The position numbers were made by a program, and so were the translations under genes. Shown here piece after piece: positions 12,270 through 23,772 of a stretch of 64,000 nucleotides of DNA. Below the pieces are notes generated by a model that worked only from the letters and a program-made list of their open reading frames with translations, was not told the origin of the DNA and did no database searches. Where the stretch lies: assembly GCA_037389465.1 (NCBI GenBank), contig JAZARR010000187.1:2666001-2730000 (forward strand), given 5' to 3'. Within the stretch, counting starts at the first letter, position 1. The number at the start of each line of letters is the position of its first letter. Source of the stretch: Baylisascaris procyonis. Taxonomy: Eukaryota > Nematoda > Chromadorea > Rhabditida > Ascarididae.

Positions 12270-12689
12270 TATATAGAGAAAGAGGGAAGAAAGAGAGATG
12301 GTATAAAGAAAAACTTCGGCCGAATATTGATTTCAGGTGAAAAAAAGGATGATGCATCGGGGGGAATTTAACTTAAAATACGTAAACGACGCTAATCTCA
12401 CGTTTCTTCCATCTGGTCTCCACATTAATGCAATTTATTATATATGATTCATCGAACAGCTGAATAAGCACCCAGCTAATCGGAGGCAATCTTTTTTTTT
12501 TAGCTCACTCAACATTTCGTTGATCGCATATTTGCTTGGCTAGACATATAGTTAAACGGATGTTTTACTGGCCTCATATTTGTTGGACTTATATTCAAAA
12601 TTAGCATTTAGCCGACCGATTGAACGTCGATTAAGTATTCTAATAATTAATCTTTAGTCACATACATTGATTAACAGTATGATAAAGGT

Positions 12690-12770
12690 TATTTTAAATA
12701 TGCAAATTACTTTCATATAGCCTATCCGCCTGGGGGCTTTAAATATGCAAATAACCCTCACATAGCTTAT
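12690..12770. repeat. Two-copy direct repeat with octamer core
   Basis: TTTAAATATGCAAAT, a short spacer and ATAGC(C/T)TATCC occur twice in tandem. Each copy contains the octamer ATGCAAAT. Confidence 0.75.
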
Positions 12771-15700
12771 CCACTAAAGAGAGTAGTTCTTCGTGTTTCC
12801 TTATGTATTTGAATGTAGTTTGCCGAAAACAATATAAGAAGTACATAGTTATGCGCCTTCTCTGGGTGGTTTTCTCATTCATATTTGCAAAAGCAAGCGA
12901 CATGGGGTGTTTATGACAATCGTACATTGTTGTTTCTTTTTTTAAAGCATAGAATTTAAGGTTGGACACTTAAGAGGGATTTCGTCGCTTATAGAAATGA
13001 ATTGATAAGAAAATTAAGCAATAAAGCGAGAAAAGTTTAACTGAAGAAATTAAGTTATTAGTGATGCACAAAACGTAATGCATAAATCATTATTTTTTGT
13101 GTGGGTGTTTCATTGGCATCTGTGTATCACAATATGTGTGTGTATGTGTGTGCGTGTGTGCGCAGTAATATAGAAAACACAATGAAGGCAGTTGATCGAG
13201 TCGCATCGTGTTGTCGCATTTCTTATAATGAAATACTTCCGTTATTTGAAGCTGAAAATGGATTATTCTATTTTTAAAATATGTTCGCCTTTATTCAAGT
13301 TTTATTTTCTAGTTTTTTTTAAATTTTTATTTATGCCTTTTTTCTCTATCGCCATTCACTGGGAATATTACATTCGCGAAAATGCAGTTTTGTATGACTC
13401 ATTGTGTACTCATGTCTGTACCTGCCTGTGTCTTTGTCCGTGTCTGTGTCTGTGCCCATATGTGCGTCCATGTCTGTGTCTATGTGGTCTGTAGCCAGTG
13501 TTTATGCACCTGCCTCGATAATTTCAATTTTTTGAAATATTACCACCTTAAGAATGGAATAAACGATGCATTTACAAATTCTTATATTCCGACCTACCTT
13601 ATTGTCAAATTTTGCAGCTGTCTATTCAATTTAGGATGAGTTGTCTAAACATTTGAAATGTATAACAAATAAATTATTCGTAAATTTTTTAAATAAATGC
13701 TCTTGAACTTACTGACAGTCGGTTGGAAGATGGAATGATTATTGTGTGAATGTTATCTGCTCTACAATAGAGGTTTATGAACGTTGGTGAAGCAGCATAT
13801 GTGGTTGTTTTGCTAATGGAAAAAAAAAGGAATTCAGACGGAAAATTACACACGTAAACCTCTGATGGTTAGTGCAGACATATGTCATCCGTGATAACAT
13901 CTTTCAGTTTCAAATGTTAAAGTTTGAAAGAAAATATACATTTTTTACGAATCTTGAACATGAGGTTTATATTTCGAGAGATTTTCTATTTTAAAAAATG
14001 TGCTTATATTTATATGAGTGAAAGATATAAATTGATCAAATAAGATAATTTTCTTAACGGTATGGGAACCGATTACTATTTATACTTAAAAATTTTCGCC
14101 AAAAATATTGTACTCGTTTACTTTGGTCCTCTCATAATCCCCCGTCTTTCTTCTCGTCCCCGCATCCCTCTCTTCTTCCTCGTCTCTCCTCCCTCTTTCA
14201 CGCCACACTACTTGTATTCATGCGATTCCTTATTTACATCCTCTTCCATCCAGAAAGATTGTTGTCTTGGAATGTAAGAGAAACTATTTCAATTAACTGA
14301 TTTTTAGCTGAATTGATCGAATTAAAATATTTAAATTAAAATTAACTGAGGTTATTGATCTTGTTACCGTATTCAAAAGCACTAGCATCTAACTATGAAT
14401 CTTTTTATAGCTAAAATATGCATTGAAGATATACAATTATTTATTGTTTGGAATAAAAAAAACTCACCGTTATATAATTTCTTTTTTTTGTTGAAATAAC
14501 TCTGTAGCAGGCGAATTTAGTTTAAGCGAATATGTGTTTGCAAATTGTATATTATATCTATTCGCTTCAACGCTTTTTTTTGTTAGTTGAATTTTTTTTT
14601 CTGGGAAATTTATTGCAAAAATTGCAAAAATTTTAATAAAATATTCCATTTTTATAAAACGAAGATCTTATCTAGCCTGGATTTTTTGAATTTTGATTTT
14701 CTGATGTGCTTTCCTGTTTTTTTTTTTTAAATTGAAATTCAGAGAGTTTAAATGATAAGCAAAATGCTTTCGAAATATTTGCATAGTATTTACCTTGGAA
14801 ATTTCAACAATTAGTTTTTGATTGAACATAGATGATTATAATTACGGCAGTCATACTGTAGAATTTCATAAATGAAACCGGTTCTATCGATCTATTTTCT
14901 ATTTATTGAGTAAATCCAATTGGTGAATGAAAAAAGAATGGTTGATAGGTAAAAATTTCATCGCTTAATGGTTTAAACCTTGTTCGGTTGATCGGCTAGA
15001 TGGATGGTTAATGGTTTAAACCATTCGAACGGTTTTATTTATGACGACGAATTGCATCCGTTTGAATAAGATGCCACTATAGATAAGTGTATTAATCGCT
15101 CTTTTGATTAAATTATTCCGTAATGTTCGCTCAAAAAAAAACCCTCTGATAGGTTGCTAACCGTTAAGGTGTGTTTATCTGTGTTACCGATTAACTAGAG
15201 ACTATAGAAATTCCCTAATAGAACCGCTCAATTATCAAGAAACTTACAAACAAAAATTTATTTCGCATAAATAAGAACAAGATTTCAATTTACAGGTAAA
15301 TTAATTGATACTTAAAATGCACTTACTGGTAATTAAAATAGAAGTGTACATTAGCTTTTCTATAGGGCTATCTCAATTGTCAGTAGTTGAAAAATATTTC
15401 TGCGTGATAAAAAAGAAACCGAAAATAATTTTCTCAATAAATTTTCGTCGTTAGCATTTCAAAATTAGACGAAAAATATTCCCGACGAAAAGTTATTCAT
15501 CGTTGTTGTGCACTTGATTGATGGAAATGTTCAGTGATTCTTAAGCGTAAAGGAAGTATTTTCGCAGAAATATTTCTAATGCTGAATGGAACTGTTTCAA
15601 GTACTTCGATGTTATACAACGATTGTTTGAAGAGAAGATTATTGCATTTGAAAAGTATTATGAAGTGTTACAGATATGCTTGAATAAAGTTAAGAAGCTT

Positions 15701-17127
15701 TCAACAAAGTTATAAAACTTTTTAAAATGATTCAACATATTATTACCATAGGTTAAATAAATGTTTGATTGCTTGCTTGAGGGGGGGCGTTTTATTCTCT
15801 ATGATGGTGGTGGTGTTAGTGGTGTTGGTGTTGAATGTTAGAAGGCGTCGACGAGAGGCGGGGCAATGCCATCGGCCAAAATCATCTCCCCTTGTGTGAG
15901 CAGCATTTCTCTCTCTCTACGGCTGGCAGTAATATTCGCATGTTGAACGCCCTCGATTGTCGTTCCCCTATCGACAGCCGAATGTGTTCAACTATATATT
16001 CAAAACTTTTAGCTTTCATCGATGTGATTTTATTTACTCCTTTACTAAAGCAATCTCATTGTTTTATCACCCCTGCCCTCCCCCCCCTCCCCCACCAATT
16101 CCCCGCCTTTTCTGTCGTTACAATCTATCGTATCCAATCTACTCTGCAATCTTACCTGCCCACCTGATGTATTTTAGGCGCAACCTAATGACTAATTGAC
16201 GATGATTGCGGAGATTTTGCGATCATTATGCATTAAATCACTTTCTTTGATCTACACATCAACACTTTGTCTTGTCGATTTGTCTCTGGTTAATGGCACA
16301 ATTTGACAATCGTTCTGCTGATAAACGTTCATTATCTATCTTTATTACTTTAACGAAAACATCAAATTTAGAGATTTTTCAATTAATAATGGATAATAAA
16401 TATCTTATGAGAAATACTATTTTACCTATCTATTTTGCAACTATTTTACCTATCTATTTTGCATTCCTCTATTATATAGCTTTACTGTAAAAAGCAATAC
16501 TGTATTCAATAGTCTATACTGTATAAATATCTCGCCACGGTACTTTTGCATATACCGGCAGTAGGTGCATAAGAACTAATAATGTCTTAATCTATCGTTA
16601 TATAAATTGCTTTGTAAGCTTTAAAGTTATTTTCTATTACTATGCGCGCAAGTACCACGGATATTAGCCCTACGCTTAGCGGTCCTTTCAGTTGGGTTAT
16701 CTGAATTTTTTGTGCCCAATTATTGGTAAGAAAACCTTAGCAAATTTTGCGCTAAAACTTTTAATTTGCCTCATATCCGCTGAAATGAACAAAAAGTGTA
16801 TTTCTTTGTTTTTATCGTTTTATGATGCAAGAAATGCAATATTTGAATTTAAAAATAATAAAAATTAAATTTTGCGTTATATTATGGTAATATATAATCA
16901 TATTTTGTTAGAAAGAAACAGTGTAATATTTATAGAACTGTTTCAATGATATCATTGCAGGGGAAAGCATACAAAATTTCTATCGCATTCCGCAATCTTA
17001 CTGTATCGTATTTCTGCAGAAACCAATTTGAATTTTTATCACATACATTGATTTTGCGATTTTGCAAGAGAGCCATACAGTATATCAGTATTTTTTAGAG
17101 AAAAAGTTACGGCATTTTTTATTTTTA

Positions 17128-17293
17128 TTAAAAATAAACGGGTATAGTCACAAACAATCTTTGATAAGGCTGAGGGACTAAAAATTTTTGATAAAGCTGA
17201 AAGTTGTAAGCACACATCAACTTTTCGCAAAAATTGTATATTGCAGCCGGTTCGATTACCCAATTTTGAGGTGACGGCCATGAGCCTTCATTT
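17128..17293 (-). CDS. Candidate terminal exon of an unknown minus-strand gene
   Basis: On the minus strand an acceptor TTTCATTCCAG precedes 55 open codons, (R)NEGSWPSPQNWVIEPAAIYN onward, ending ...VTIPVYF and TAA. AATAAA-type signals overlap and follow the stop. Residue usage looks protein-like (Trp, Pro, Cys, aromatic residues). The entering phase (one base) agrees with the donor of the candidate exon at 19203-19275. I do not recognise the protein. The plus strand next to it is also open, so the call is tentative. Confidence 0.35.
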
Positions 17294-19202
17294 CTGGAAT
17301 GAAAATATCGCCTAAATAAGTCTATGGTAAATTTCTGCATTGATTATTGTAATAATCACACTGACTATAATTACATCATAGTTGAGTATTATAACATCAT
17401 TGATCATTGTGGACTTTATCAGCTAGGAAGTGAAGTATTTCACCTTCTGAGAGCATTTTCTCGATGTGCCAGTGATAAAAAATCAAAAAAAAAAAAAATG
17501 CGAGACTGCTGTTTGCGGTCGAAGGTTCTCTGTGATGAAATGTCGCCTTATGGGTAGATAATAAGGGATTTGATAAATCTAGGCTGCTTTGGGGCGGGGA
17601 GGGGGGGGGAGAGGGGGAGGAATAGCGTTTTCGATACATTTAGCTGGAAGCTTAACAGAATTGGTAGTTTCTAACGATAGCACACGAAAACATAATCTGT
17701 AACGCTCTTCTATAAAGGTATAATCTGCAAAACTGTGACACTATATTCAGTGTCTTTTTTAATTTCCGCCCATATAAGATCCATCTTCAGCAATATAACT
17801 TTGCGCCTTTTCTCAACTTAACGATGTATATTTACCATAAAATTTTCAACTCTTATCTGATTTTTAATAAATATTTGAAACAAAAACTTCTTGAAAAGTT
17901 TAACTTCTTATTATCGTATTGATTGTCCCCAAATCAGAAAAAAAGCAACGCATTTTACTATTGTACTTGATTTACGTTTGATTATACATTCGAATATATT
18001 TATGAATTTCAGATCTGACATTTTTATTACAATTTGACACTATATTGTCTTTTTCGTTGCAAATTTCTATTTATATTTTCTTGTAGAAAATAGAGTGCGC
18101 TCAAATTCGAAAGTACAACGCGATTGTCAATAAAATCTTTGCATAATTAATCATATTTTTGAAGAAAATTTGCATATCGTATGATTTGTAATCGAATCTC
18201 TGATTTTAAATATGCCCACAAAATTTCTTCAAGTTTCTTTGAAATGAAGATGAGAATATCACTTTAATTACGATACTCGATACATCGTTATTATAACATA
18301 ATAACGAAGCATTATAATACCATTAAATAGCAATATAAAGTGCACCATACCTCTTTAAATATGAGGCCTTTTGTTGAAACTATAGAAATAAAATATACTT
18401 CGATGATTTATGGTTTAAATTAAACCATATGAATAAACCTTGAGAAATTAGAAGGGAATAGGCAGAGATGAGGTATTCAAAGCGATTTCTTGCACTTTAC
18501 CTATGACACTATTATGCCTATTTTTATTTTTCAGATAGGCGGCTAGAATGAGAAAAGGAACGTTTGAAATATTTTTGAGTATTTTTTCAATTTTTTTTTT
18601 TCAAATTGTAAAATGTCGCAAAAGATCAAATTCCACTCGTCGCAATATTGTTGAAAATTTTTATGCAAACATCAACTAATGTCTAGACATACTATGAAGA
18701 CAGTTTATGACTTTTATTTGTGCAAAAATTCTTATCAAATTTTATAAATCATATCAAAATATAGATTGTTCGAGAAAAAAAAAACCAAGCAAAGTTTTCT
18801 TTTTCGAATCATTTTTTGAATTTTTGTCTCTTGAAAATATTTTTCTTCTTCTCATTTTTCAACATAAATTTTCAGTGTAATTTGAAAGTAATATGTATTT
18901 ATTTGTTCAAATAAAAGTGGTAAAAGTTGCTCAATTATAATGTGATATTCTCCTTCTTCTATCTATAGTCTCTCTACGAAAATTTTTCTTCAGTGAAAAA
19001 ATCTTCACGATAAAGTTTAAGGTAGTTTGTACGACGTTGATTTTTTCTTTATGCTTTAATTTACTACGGGGTGGATATCGCATTTAAATTGCACAATTAA
19101 AGAAATCTTTGAGGAAGGGATATACTTGGGAGAAATGTGCTTCATTTATACTTTACTCTTAGAGAAATCATCAATTTACACCTTTGCACCTTGAGATATT
19201 AC
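17294..19202. other. Stretch between candidate minus-strand exons
   Basis: It contains a G-rich patch at 17583-17622 with open frames on both strands, and a perfect short palindrome ATGGTTTAA-A-TTAAACCAT near 18410. No further exon could be assigned. Confidence 0.4.
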
Positions 19203-19275
19203 CTTAGAGATGTTATACTCCAAGCCGATCTGATACTTATTAGATGATCTATTGTTGCCTCGTTGAATTTTCTTA
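19203..19275 (-). CDS. Candidate internal exon of the unknown minus-strand gene
   Basis: Minus strand, phase 1 in and phase 2 out, donor CTAAG|GTAATA. It encodes a stretch reading KFNEATIDHLISIRSAWSIT. A second frame across part of it is also open. The evidence is the splice sites and phase agreement with both neighbours only. Confidence 0.25.
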
Positions 19276-19513
19276 CTTAATTATGATTATCTGTCTTTCA
19301 CTAATTTTCACTTGAAATTTTATGATTTTTTGGCTCTTTATTATCCTCAATTAACTGATCGAAATTATCTTAGGGACAAAAATCTTTTATTATTAATAAG
19401 TTAGACTTATTTTTGTTTATAGATATTCAAAATTTTCAGCATAACAATCGAAGAAAATTTGTTGTATTGTTCGATGAGTAGCCATTCTTGAGATCAGCTG
19501 TCAATTATCTCAC

Positions 19514-19560
19514 AAACAAAGTGCACCACAACTGTTGTCTCGTTGATCTTTTTTCCGTCT
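19514..19560 (-). CDS. Candidate internal exon of the unknown minus-strand gene
   Basis: Minus strand, 47 nt, acceptor GATTTTTAG and donor GTTT|GTGAGA, phase 2 in and phase 1 out. It encodes DGKKINETTVVVHFV. No upstream exon was found, so the model is incomplete. Confidence 0.25.
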
Positions 19561-19796
19561 CTAAAAATCTTTAAATTGTTGATGCGTTTCCTTTCTTGGA
19601 ACAGTCAAATTTTAGGCAAGATATGATTGTAGTATTTCACATTTCACTTCAAACATTCAAAGACTAATTGTTTTTTGATGTGTTTTTAGTGAAATTTTTT
19701 AACGAAAAAGGTCATTTCGGTGGTAGAAAATATTTCATTCTCTTGAAGTTCAAAAAGTTAAGTTTAAAAAGTTGAAGTTTAGGACAAGAGTTTTTG

Positions 19797-19950
19797 TAGA
19801 TAAAAAGGTTGAAGTAGATGAAAACATTTCTAGAAATTCTGCTTGGTAGAAAGTTAAGGTAGGAAGCAGAAAAAAGTTGAAGTTAAGAGGAAAGAGTCTA
19901 AATTAGTGGAATTTGTTGAGCTATTTAACGTGCAAGCTAGTAGATTAAAC
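19797..19950 (+). repeat. Dispersed direct repeat, copy A
   Basis: It shares with 21306-21462 an ordered series of blocks: ACATTTCTAGAA, AGTTAAGGTAG/ATTAAGGTAG, GAGGAAAGAGTCTAAATTAG, GAGCTATTTAAC and GATTAAA/GGTTAAA. This indicates a diverged duplication. Confidence 0.75.
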
Positions 19951-20356
19951 AATGATGACTCAACTACTTTACAACATTATTGATTGTTTTTTGACGAAAA
20001 TTAACGAGAATTTTAATGAAAAAAACATTGTTAACGAAAATTTTGAAAAAAAAAAATTTCAGTACTTAAGGATCATTAGAAAATCTGATTTTGAATACTT
20101 TCAAATCAAAGAGGATTTCATTGAAACAGCAGCAAAATAAGAGCCATAAAAAATTTATATCTCAATATGAAACTAAGTGGATAACTTATTTATATTTCAT
20201 TTCATTCGTTCACCTTTTTAACCACCTATGTTTAAGTGTTGCAATCCACCAGGTGAATGAAACTGAAAAAAAAAATTTGGCTCATATTTTTATGCATGAT
20301 GAAAATCGTTGAAACGCTTTCTCATTGATTAGGACTAGAAAAAAATGTGTTGGTGA

Positions 20357-20383
20357 GGGTGGGGGGGGGGTGGGGGGGGGTGG
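20357..20383 (+). repeat. G-tract cluster (G-quadruplex-type)
   Basis: Three G runs (3, 10 and 9 long), each followed by a single T, then GG. This is a strong G-quadruplex-type composition. Confidence 0.85.
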
Positions 20384-21305
20384 ACAAGGGAGGAAGGAGG
20401 TGGAGAGAGCCATGTGAATGCTGTGAAAAAAAATTATTGGTTTTTATGTGATTTTTACATGGTCTTTCTCTGTTTATTCGAGAAGTGACGTTAAGCGGGT
20501 AGTACATCAACTGTTAAAGCGCAATATTTGATAATAAAATTTAGCCAATGAGAGCATAATCGATAGTTAAAATTTAATTATTTCTTGTTTCATATCGAAT
20601 ATTTATGTTAATAAATTTGTTTTTTTCTAAAATAAAAATCGCTAAGAAAATATTCAAATTTTTCAAAGTTTAATTTAATTATGATTTCTAAGTTGTAATA
20701 TCATTGAATCTTTCTCTATCAACTCAATTGTTCTCTTGTTTTAAATCCTGGAATATTTTAATTCCTGTAATAATATCCTAGAAGATTTTTCTGATAATTC
20801 ATTATGATATCGTATAAAATCAAGAATTGGTCAAATTTTTTCTGTAATTAAAAAAAGATTTTTAACTCCTTCATTCCTCTTTCTAACTTTCTATTCTCTA
20901 TCGGTAATAATAGTAGTATTTTTTTTATTTCATTTATATTTTATAATGAATACTGTTTTGTTAATCAGTTTTATTAAAAAGCATTTCATTATTTAGTTAG
21001 GTTTTATTATTTATATCATTAAAAAAGATTTTTAGCATTCCATTTATTACATGATTATGCTTGATAAAACTCGATCGTCATTGATCAAAAATTGCCTAAT
21101 CTTTGCTAATTTTAATTATTCATGCAAATTTTCCCTTTACTATTTGGGAAGTACCTTCAGTCAAAAAATTGTTTTCCTGAGAGAGTATTTTTGAAATCTT
21201 TTATGCAGAATTTATCGAATAATAAAGTATTGAATTTTAATTGTTATAAGTTTAATAAAGTATTGAATTTTAATTGTTATAAATTTTATTAGAAAGATTT
21301 GAAAA

Positions 21306-21462
21306 GGTAGATAGATAAAAATTGGTGCAGATAAAAGACATTTCTAGAAGATCAGAAAGGTAGGAAAAGGAAATTAAGGTAGAAGGTAGAAAAAATTGAA
21401 ATAAAGAGGAAAGAGTCTAAATTAGTGGAGCTATTTAACATGCGAACTGATAGGTTAAATTA
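21306..21462 (+). repeat. Dispersed direct repeat, copy B
   Basis: Second copy of the 19797-19950 repeat, about 1.5 kb downstream. It directly adjoins the left arm of the inverted repeat at 21475. Confidence 0.75.
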
Positions 21463-21474
21463 GTGAAAACTCCC

Positions 21475-21625
21475 CTTTTCAGGTTATTATTTTAAGAGGT
21501 CTCTCGATTAATATCCGATGAATTCCATCTTCACAAATATATTATTGCATAAATTGTTGCAAAAATATCGACGATATTCAAATTTCATGAATAGCGAATA
21601 ACTAGGAAAGCACGCCAGCAAAACA
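21475..21625 (+). repeat. Inverted repeat, left arm
   Basis: Its reverse complement matches 23294-23431 through ordered blocks: CTTTTCAG, CCGATGAATTCCATC, TTGCATAAATTGTTG, ATATTCAAATTTC and GGAAAGCACGCCAGC. The divergence is moderate with small indels. Confidence 0.85.
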
Positions 21626-23293
21626 AGAGTATCTTGAAAGATGAGGAGAGAAGGAGGAAAGGATTTACTCGAATATTAGAAAACTGTCCCTCTATGCCGT
21701 TGGATCAGGATTCTTTTATTAAAGGTTATTATCTTACTGCTGTAGTTACTACTATTACTATTACTACTACTGTTGCTACTGCTAATAGTGTTGTATAGCC
21801 ATTAGCACTAGCGCTACTACTAGTAGTGTTGTATAGCCATACTACGTGATAGTCTTAAAAAGAGTAATTAGAGAGTCACCGATGTTTTAAACCAACTTAT
21901 ATTGTAAGTCAACCTATGAGGTTTAGTTTTTTTTTGAACAAAAAAAAACTTTTCGAGGGATTTGCCTAGCATTGCGTGTAAATGTTTCCGTGAAGATTGA
22001 GAGAAGTACGAATGTTTGAGTGTTGCACATTTTATATTTATATTGAACTAGACATAAACTAGCTTAACTCTTGTTAAGTTGATCTTATGTTTGCTAAGCA
22101 ATTTCATTCTCAACCCATTTTCTAACAGCATACACCTATACAATCGTCATTTTGTTGCGATCTTTTTTTTGTATTTTCTAATTTCTAGAAGATTGTTGAA
22201 GTTTCTTTCCTATATATTCCTGCAAATTTTTCTTCCTCTCGAACGTTCAAGTGCATATAAAAATAGCAAAAGAAATTCTTAGAATCGTATCGATGATGTT
22301 CAACGAATTTAATGGGTGGATCCATCATATTTTCGTATAACTTAACGTTTGTCTGCATGTAGATCTCTTATAAACGTACGTTAAACATCAATCGTCTTGT
22401 TAACGCGTTTAATGCTTTACCACGTATGTTAATTTGTTCTTATGCAAATTTTGCATTATGTTAATAGCATATTTGCGTATATTTATGAACTTTTCGCAGG
22501 TCGATTCAGTAGTCGTATATACTCATAAACTGCTAAAAATGCATAATAATGCATGTCTATGACAAGAATAAATTCTTCTTTTTTATTCCATTCTGATGGG
22601 AGCATTTAATTAGAATAATCTGTATCACATCAGGAAATGACCTTCTAATTTTGGATAATATTTGAAACTATCATGAAAATTCGTCAGCAAATTTTATTTC
22701 AAGCCTACTGAGTTAGGCACTAAAATAATTTTATAGTTAAGCAGATACGGAATCTCACCTCAATAGTTCAGAGAAAAAAAACGCGCATATTGCATTACTC
22801 TAATTGTGAATAATTGGTTCAGCTGACTGGTTTGCTGGATGGAATTGCAAAAAGCTGACTTCATCTGATGTAATTTATGCAAATTTTGCACATCTTATCT
22901 GCAAATTTCGTTGCAAATAATGCAATGCCCCATTTGTAAACGTCATTCTTGTGCTTATTTCTCTGCAAATGTTTATCTATGTGATAGATTCAACTGAGAA
23001 ATACCCAAAAGTTTTAGTGACCAAATTTAGAAAATTGTAATATGCACTATAAGTTGGTTACGTATATTCGTTGGCTAACCCTAAAAAGGAGGCATAAACA
23101 TTCAGAGTTAAGAAGAAATTCATTTGCATTTCAAATCAGCTGTTTTTTTTTTTAATTTTGAACCTTTTCTAGGTAATTCATGGCAAATATTGAGTTAATG
23201 AGGTTTATAAGTGCAATATTTTATATATTATTTGTTAGCAATTTATCAAAGCGCATAATCAAATGAATGAAATACAAAAGCACATATCGTGGC
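21626..23293. other. Interior between inverted-repeat arms
   Basis: About 1.67 kb of AT-rich sequence with no credible transposase reading frame. Its left end has CTA/TTA trinucleotide-rich repeats and a duplicated TAGTGTTGTATAGCCAT near 21785-21842. The rest has several ATGCAAAT/TTTGCAT motifs. Confidence 0.6.
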
Positions 23294-23431
23294 TGTTTGG
23301 CTGGCGTGCTTTCCCATTCATTATTTACGAAATTTGAATATCTTACAACAATTTATGCAATAGTATATTTGCTAAGGATGGAATTCATCGGATTCTGATT
23401 GATAGATCCGTTAAATTAGCAATCTGAAAAG
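23294..23431 (-). repeat. Inverted repeat, right arm
   Basis: Partner of 21475-21625 in opposite orientation. With its mate it could be the terminal inverted repeats of a decayed foldback or MITE-like element. No target-site duplication is obvious. Confidence 0.85.
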
Positions 23432-23605
23432 ATGAAGATGGGGAGGGGAGGGGGATTTATTTGAATATCGGCCAATTTACATATAGCCATGCGCCTATAT
23501 AGTAGTTTATTTATCAATTTTATGAGTCATTGTTGACATCTCATTCATATATTCTATAATGTAACATTGCTATTATTTATTTTTTGTTTGCTGAGTGAAT
23601 TGCTC

Positions 23606-23614
23606 TTTTCACAG
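23606..23614 (+). promoter_or_regulatory. Possible splice-leader acceptor before an alternative start
   Basis: CTTTTCACAG ends at 23614, seven bases before the ATG at 23622. This is the arrangement expected of a nematode trans-splice site. Confidence 0.35.
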
Positions 23615-23621
23615 ATATATA

Positions 23622-23772
23622 ATGGCAATCATTTATTGCCTTATTTACCGTTTACTGTTGCTGCAACAATTTGAATGCGTTGCACGATTCGCTCGTATAC
23701 GACGTTGGATGCAATACAGTTGTTATAGCACGAGCACTTTAGATTCTTCTTCATCATCTAATAAGATATTCA
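23622..23772 (+). CDS. unc-52: Possible alternative first exon of perlecan with a signal peptide
   Basis: ATG opens MAIIYCLIYRLLLLQQFECV, a short N-region followed by a leucine-rich hydrophobic core. A basic stretch (RFARIRRW) and a Ser-rich end follow. The exon ends at TTC A|GTGAGG in phase 1, the phase needed to join perlecan exon 2 at 32947. The layout (hydrophobic leader, Ala, then Arg-rich residues) parallels the main first exon at 32084. Without splicing, the frame runs to TAA at 23811-23813. The splice is inferred; it could also be a chance open frame. Confidence 0.35.

Larger units (their letters stand above)
9062..17127. other. Long non-coding stretch, first third of the 23-kb gap
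   Basis: No confident gene. It holds microsatellites (9580-9608 TA; 9690-9812 ATAA; 12227-12269 ATA; TG-rich patches at 13085-13170 and 13405-13495) and a two-copy TATGCAAAT-containing duplication (12690-12770). Two GC-richer islands lie near 10590-10770 and 15838-16000. A long open frame without an internal ATG spans 11249-11719. It is either an intron of a long perlecan transcript or intergenic. Confidence 0.5.

Noticed and set aside
12340..12470. TTTCAG followed by about 37 open codons (VKKRMMHRGEF...)
   Set aside because: No downstream donor or partner exon, and AT-rich codons. Not enough support.
13085..13640. Cys/Leu/Val-rich frames over TGTGTCTGTG repeats
   Set aside because: Produced by the TG-rich simple sequence. 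The same applies near 44027-44209.
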